DNA from: Carex sylvatica
Taxonomy: Eukaryota > Streptophyta > Magnoliopsida > Poales > Cyperaceae
Length of the DNA: 64,000 bases
Direction of reading: 5' to 3'
Assembly: GCA_964058845.1 (NCBI GenBank)
Contig: CAXKVR010000285.1
Location: 38,751 to 102,750, forward strand
Positions 58,583-64,000 of the stretch are shown here, piece by piece; the stretch's first letter is position 1; every line of letters starts with the position of its first letter. The position numbers were made by a program, and so were the translations under genes. Below the pieces are notes generated by a model that saw nothing but the letters and a program-made list of their open reading frames with translations, ran no database searches and had not been told where the DNA came from.

Positions 58583-59904
58583 ACAATACGCATCATGATC
58601 AGATATAGAGAGTATACAACGTTGCGCGAAGTTCCAGCAATGTTAAGCGCATGTGCCGCTGCCCTGTCGTCGTTCCTGCCGGCGCTGCCGGTGCTGCCAG
58701 CACCGCTAACCCTGCCGACGCTGCTAGCCCTGCTAGCGCTAGCTCCGCCAGCTTGAGATGCGCCACGTCTGCGCCACGTCGGTGCACTGCGCCCAACGCC
58801 AGCGGACCCTCCCGCGCTACTAGCGCCTCGCATCCTCATTAGCGCATTCGGGCACTCCCTCGCCCAATGTCCCACGCTACCACATACGAAACAAGCGCTA
58901 GTCTTGCGCCTACACTCAACCTCATCGTGCGCTTGATTGCACGATCGGCACCATTGCGAAGGACTCACCGGTCTAAAACCCGGCATAGAGATCTGTCTAA
59001 ATGGGGGTCTCGGCGCCATATTCGACCGAGGGTGTCTAGCAAATGATGGTCCTCCCCTCGACCTCGACATTTGCCCACTCTGAGCATCCTTCTGTTTTAC
59101 GCTTCTCTCAGTCAATTGCTCTTTCCTCCGCTTACCATGCATCTCTACCGGCTCCGCATGATCCATCATAGATTGCAACTCCGTAACAATCGGAGTATCA
59201 ACAATCATCGATATATTTCCATCTAACCCATCCAAATAGTGCCTGTGATACCTTGTCGCGTCATTCTGAATATCTGATGCATAACGCGACAACGCCAGAA
59301 ACTCACTATTGTAATCCCACACTGGACGCCCATTTTGCTTTAATTCCAAAAACTTCCTCCGCAGCGCTTCACGTTGAATATTGCTCAGAAACCTCCGGTT
59401 GAATTGCTGTTCAAACCATTCCCACAGAATTCTCGCTTCTTCCCCGACATAACTGCGTCGGGCCCCGTCCCACCAGAACCTTGCGTCACCCTCCAATTGC
59501 TGCTCAGTTACCTCTACTTTGTCATCCTCAGGTGCGCGGCATAAATTCAGCTTTGCATTTATCTGTGCCAGCCATTCCTCGGCTGTCGCATACCCGCCGG
59601 TTCCATCATAGCGCGGCGGATTCAAGCGTAGAAACGAATCATACAGCCTTCTAAACTCTTCGGGTGCACCACCGCGAGCCACCGGTGCTGCATCCCGCAT
59701 CTCTGCTTGGCGACCTCTCTCGTAGGCCGCAATCAGCCGGTCATCTATGTCCCGGTCTCTACCTGGCGCTCCTCCAACGCCACCAGCTCCCCCAGCACCA
59801 GCTGGACCAGCCCCAGCCTGATCCGCAGCTGGCTCGATAATCAACTCCGGAGTTGGTTCCGGATTCCTCCGAGGTCTGCCTCTACCTCGGCGTGGTGTTT
59901 TCAT
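58579..59904 (-). CDS. gag: Gypsy Gag with CCHC zinc knuckle
   Basis: 441 residues. It opens with a basic, proline-rich stretch, then glycine/alanine-rich sequence. The retrotransposon gag domain lies around residues 85-260 ([33 protein letters not shown]). A CCHC knuckle ([14 protein letters not shown]) sits near residue 340. It forms the capsid-like particle and packages the element RNA. The C-terminal part is alanine/serine/glycine-rich. The stop overlaps the protease start in the -1 frame, so Pol would need a frameshift here, or this is a damaging indel in an originally single frame. Confidence 0.93.
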   Translation of the reverse strand: MKTPRRGRGRPRRNPEPTPELIIEPAADQAGAGPAGAGGAGGVGGAPGRDRDIDDRLIAAYERGRQAEMRDAAPVARGGAPEEFRRLYDSFLRLNPPRYDGTGGYATAEEWLAQINAKLNLCRAPEDDKVEVTEQQLEGDARFWWDGARRSYVGEEARILWEWFEQQFNRRFLSNIQREALRRKFLELKQNGRPVWDYNSEFLALSRYASDIQNDATRYHRHYLDGLDGNISMIVDTPIVTELQSMMDHAEPVEMHGKRRKEQLTERSVKQKDAQSGQMSRSRGGPSFARHPRSNMAPRPPFRQISMPGFRPVSPSQWCRSCNQAHDEVECRRKTSACFVCGSVGHWARECPNALMRMRGASSAGGSAGVGRSAPTWRRRGASQAGGASASRASSVGRVSGAGSTGSAGRNDDRAAAHALNIAGTSRNVVYSLYLIMMRIV

Positions 59905-60068
59905 TTTCTAAGTAAACAAAGTTAGTTTATAACATTCGATATTCCTTACTTATCATACGAAATTCGTATAGTCGCGACGACCCCATTAATACGTATACCA
60001 CTCTCGTATCCAAACAAGTCTAGTTCAGGTTCTAAACCATGCTCTGATACCACCCGGGGAAAGAGACC

Positions 60069-62617
60069 TGTCACACCCCGCGGCCCCACGAGGCGCGACA
60101 GGTGCTTCCTGCCGTAGACATACGGTTGCCCGTATGCCTACAAGGCAATTACGATATAATAGAAAATGAAACAAATAACACAAACAACCAAATAAAACAA
60201 GCAAAAAGTCCACAAATCCCAGCTGGTCAGGTAATATCATACAAACCCGTATCTCGATGGATACGCATCACAGGATGACATAGAGAATATATATACACAA
60301 TCAAAACATAAATATATACATAATCTCTAATGTCAAAATACCAGACAACTACGTAGCGGTGAAAACCAGGCCTACCGACCTCGTGTCTCTCTCGGATCCA
60401 CCGAACCGGTACCTGAAAAATTAACCCAAAAGAGGGGGTGAGAATTGAATTCTCAGTGCGATAAATTGCCACAAATCGTTCCTGGACTTGCAATCACAGA
60501 TTATATTCAAAAAGTAAACACAAATAAAGTTCAAATCAGTTTATAATCATATATAAACATGACTGCACAAACCCGACAACATTTATCCAAATGAAATCAC
60601 AATTCAGGAATTGCCAAGATGAAATTCAAGCACACAATATTTGGTTTAACTCGATTTCAGAATATCTGGTAGTAACTACAGATGTTCCACCAAACTGGAC
60701 CCCAATTCGTTCCCACTCATCTGTAGGGTTACAGACACCTACAGACGGCTGCGCCAGGTAAAACCTTTTCTCATGACACTCATCTGCAGTTACAGGCTTA
60801 ACTGTTTAATTAAAAATCTGGTTCCAATTTATATCCGGAAAATCCATATAAATCCAATTGACCATCCAAACGCATTACCCCTTGGGTAATGCCATCCGAT
60901 ACACAGTCACCCATAACCAAAATCATAATACAAAGTCACTTACCCCTCATCCCAACCGGTACTGGGAACTGCCGAGGGCCAGACGATCTAAAGCTTTAGA
61001 ACACTGAGCGTCAAAGTCCATGCATTAGACTTTGACAAATCCGGATTCACCCCCTGGGTGACGTCATCACGGTGGATGACAATAATACCATATCCACCAA
61101 CCGATGGTGATATAAAGCACGGTGATTTTGATTCCAAAATCAGATCATTCAGATCAACACAAATAATAACCATACCAGCATGCAAATTAATCAGATAAAA
61201 CAATTCGAGTTTCACTTTATTTGGGCAATGCAATGCATATGAATCGAAACACAGTTTAATTTCTGAATATAAAATATCAGACAAGTCCAGAAACCCCGCA
61301 CCTGAGTAATAGCGTACTCGACTAAGGCTCAGGCGTCTCGAACGACCCAGAAATCCTTTGCCTCGTATGATTACCACCTATTGCATACACGTTAAATTCG
61401 ATTAACGCGTTCGATTAATATCTGATAATTAACACCATTACCAAACCCTAATTCGAATTCCAATTCAATCGGTAGTTTTGAATAAACAACATGAATCGAT
61501 ATGTTTTACGAAGTTATAACTCGATTAATTTCCGAATTTCACACACACCAAATATCACAATTCATTTCCATTACGACCCAACCCCAAAACCTTAGTTCAA
61601 TTCCAAATTCCACAAGCAAATCAATCCGATTATCGAGTTATAACGTTTCAAATCAAATTCGAATTCGAATTTCACCCAAAAATATAACAAATCAAATAAA
61701 ATTAGGGTTTCCAAGAGAAAAGGAAGACAAATCATATCAACTATCACAAATTGACCACTAATCGAGCTAGAACTCGATTACGAAATCCTAATTACAAATT
61801 TCAACCGAAATCACGACAAATCGAATAAATTAGGTTTTCAAAAGAGAGATGAAGAAATACCAAATTGAAGCTTTAGAATCGATCAAGGATCGTCAATTCA
61901 GCTCGAATCTCGATTTTCCGACAAGTTCGATCAGTTTCCGCGCTCGATTTCTCTCTCTCTCTCTTTCCCTTTTGGTTCGACTCTAAACCTAGCTCTCATG
62001 AAATTTTATTTCAATCTTCGGTGGAAATGAAAGAAGCAGGAAGCAAATTTTGATTAATAATTGGAATTTTGCACATATACCACTCCAACTTTTTAATATT
62101 ACCAAACTTTAAAATGTTTGTTACAAATAGGCCCTTATGTAAAATTTTATTTATTAAAAAGAGGAAGAGAAAGATTATTTGGTCCATTTTGCTCATAAGT
62201 CCCTCAAAAATAGCAAAAATAGCAAAAATACACCCCAGTGCGGATCACTCATCCGCACTGCGGATCCGTTCAGCCGCATTCACTGCGCAGATAAAAATCC
62301 GAGGCTAGTGCGGACGCACTGAGTTTAGTGCGGATGATCCCATCCGCATTCGGTACTTAGCGAAAATTCGGCAACTTCAGAAGAGTACAGAACTCACCCG
62401 CAGTGCGGCCGACCCATCCGCACTACCATCCGCACCCAGAGAGAATTGCAGAAGTTAATTAAGGAACTTGTCCCAGTGCGGGTGAAGCCACCCGCAGTGC
62501 GGGTCATCCATCCGCACTGGACTGTTTTTCTATATTTATAATTCGATTCTTGACGCCTTAATTCAATCAGTCAGTATAAAATATTTATTATTTTATTATA
62601 AAATTCATAATGTCACA
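60069..62617 (-). repeat. Gypsy 5' LTR (2549 bp)
   Basis: This is the partner of 52571-55119. On the minus strand it is the promoter-bearing LTR, followed by the primer-binding site at 60037-60052. Confidence 0.96.
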
Positions 62618-62896
62618 GAAGAAGAGCCAATGCCTCCATATGTATACTGTGGTGTCGGTTGAAGTGTTTCTTGTGGAATGTATACATTTGCATCGTTTGA
62701 AGTATAATACGGTGCATTCATTTGTGAGGGTTGTTGATAATTCAAATCTAGTATTTGGTCCCTTCTTGATAATTTGGTGGATAATTAGGTGGTGGAATTT
62801 GGGAGGAACTTTGTGGATAATTTGGAATTGACGGGCCAAAAATTCGGCCGACATTCTCGCGATGTCCTCTTGCACGGAATCACGATGAGATGACAT
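62618..62896 (-). pseudogene. hAT transposase N-terminal part, right of the Gypsy insertion
   Basis: It opens MSSHRDSVQEDIARMSAEFL at 62896 on the minus strand and runs to the insertion point. A frameshift occurs early (after about residue 25). The GAAGA target duplication (62618-62622) marks where it joined the part ending at 52570. Confidence 0.75.
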
Positions 62897-62899
62897 TTA

Positions 62900-64000
62900 T
62901 TAAACCTATTCAAAATAATAAATGTAAATTACTTGACATATTAAAAAAAAAATGTAACCTTTTTATTTCACCTATTCAAAATAATTCTAACATACATTGA
63001 AAATAAAAAAACAGAAATAAAAAAACAGAAATAAAAAAACAGAAATAAAAAAACAGAAATTAAAAAACAGAAATAAAAGAACAGAAAATTTAAAAACAGA
63101 AAATAAAAAAACAGAAATAAAAAAAAACAGAAAATAAAAAACAGAAATTAAAAAACAGAAATTAAACTAACCTATTTTAAAAAACAGCAAATTAAAAACA
63201 GAAATTAAAAAACAAAAATTAAAAAACAGAAATAAAAAAACAGAAAATAAAAAAACAGAAATAAAAAAACAGAAATTAAAAAACAGAAATAAAAAAACAG
63301 AAAATAAAAAACAGAAATTAAAAAACAGAAATAAAAAACAGAAATAAAAAACAGAAATTAAAAAACAGAAATTAAACTAACCTATTTTAAAAACAGCAAA
63401 TTAAAAAACAGAAATTAAACTAACCTATTTTAAAAGACCTATGAAAATTAAATCCGAATTTTGAAAAATAAATCTAACCTATTCAAAACAAATATAATCA
63501 CTTCACATATTCAAATCTATAAAACTAACCTATTTTAAAAAACCTATTAAAATTAAATCCGAATTTTGAAAAATAAATCTAACCTATTCAAAACAAATAT
63601 AATCACTTCACATATTCAAATCTATAAAACTAACCTATTTTAAAAAACAGAAAATTAAAAACAGAAATTAAAAAACAGAAAATAAAAAACAGAAATTAAA
63701 AAATAGAAATTAAACTAACCTATTTTAAAAGACCTATGAAAATTAAATCCGAATTTTGAAAAAATAAATCTAATCTATTCAAAACAAATATAATCACTCC
63801 ACATATTCAAATCTATAAAACTAACCTATTTAAAAAACCTATGAAAATTAAATCCGAATTTTGAAAAATAAATCTAACCTATTCAAAACAAATATAATCA
63901 CTTCACATATTCAAATCTATAAAACTAACCTATTTTAAAAAACAGAAATTTAAAAAACAGAAATAAAAAAACAGAAAATGAAAAACAGAAATTAAAAAAC
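62900..64000. repeat. A-rich minisatellite with higher-order units
   Basis: AAAAAACAGAAAT(A)-type 11-13-bp repeats run from about 63007 to 63415 and recur at 63640-63710 and 63945-64000. Between them a unit of about 110 bp (ACCTATGAAAATTAAATCCG ... CACATATTCAAATC) is repeated at about 63437, 63539, 63728 and 63835. The array runs off the window edge. No gene is seen. Confidence 0.85.

Larger units (their letters stand above)
52571..62617 (-). mobile_element. Ty3/Gypsy LTR retrotransposon, 10,047 bp, young insertion in hAT
   Basis: Two 2549-bp LTRs (52571-55119, 60069-62617) begin and end with TGTCACA. The target duplication GAAGA is perfect (52566-52570, 62618-62622). The tRNA-Met primer site (TGGTATCAGAGCATGG on the minus strand) is at 60037-60052, and a G-rich polypurine tract abuts the left LTR at about 55120-55135. 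By eye the LTRs differ at about 26 substitutions and two 1-base indels, roughly 1%. Gag and pol are nearly intact, with damage confined to the pol C-terminus and a gag/pol frame change. Confidence 0.97.
49292..64000 (-). mobile_element. hAT transposon (incomplete in window), interrupted by a Gypsy element
   Basis: The left end starts near TAGAGGGTTGCTCTCGG, followed by GGGTACGGGTA-rich subterminal sequence. A T-rich array (TTTTTTTTATG units) lies at 49524-49737. Transposase remnants are on the minus strand at 50327-52570 and 62618-62896. An A-rich minisatellite zone (63000-64000) follows on the right. The second terminus is not in the window. The Ty3/Gypsy element at 52571-62617 is inserted into the transposase gene. 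Confidence 0.8.

Noticed and set aside
63000..64000. CRISPR-like regular repeats
   Set aside because: Repeats are A-rich minisatellite units without unique spacers of constant size, in a plant nuclear context.

Overview
This is plant nuclear DNA. It is AT-rich and carries split genes with GT-AG introns, plant-specific families (CASP-like, DUF599, plastid acyl-ACP thioesterase) and a dense load of plant transposons with tRNA-Met primer sites. A flowering plant, probably a eudicot, is likely; the species cannot be named from the sequence.

Genes, left to right: an RNA exonuclease 4-like gene (+, 7 exons, 1324-4296); a CASP-like family 5 membrane protein (-, 3 exons, 7253-8708); a broken SMC3 copy (+, about 10399-19429) split by a Copia element and a CACTA element; Elongin-C (+, 3 exons, 22000-23059); a DUF599 membrane protein (-, 3 exons, 24210-25903, one GC-AG intron); a single-exon membrane-anchored kinase-like protein lacking catalytic residues (-, 27507-28562); and a complete but divergent FATA-like acyl-ACP thioesterase (-, 7 exons, 35729-38878). 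These are unrelated housekeeping or accessory genes. No operon-like cooperation is expected or seen.

The rest is mostly mobile DNA, much of it nested. Two long-inverted-repeat Mutator-like foldback elements lie at 5081-7065 and 30041-31601. The first carries a nested 389-bp MITE. The second sits inside a 3.6-kb CACTA-like element (29366-32975). A CACTA element with TAA target duplications is at 16625-18890. Copia elements are at 10631-15932 (-) and 42890-48078 (+). From 48 kb to the right edge an hAT transposon is interrupted by a 10-kb Ty3/Gypsy element (52571-62617) whose 2549-bp LTRs are about 99% identical. Small MITEs and tandem duplications fill many introns and intergenic gaps.

No wholly new biological system is evident. 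The points most worth checking are the nested-insertion chronology with base-exact target duplications, the SMC3 relic, the catalytically dead kinase, the divergent FATA-like enzyme, a repeated motif module shared by the upstream regions of two genes, and a cluster of GC-rich hairpins in the Gypsy LTR.
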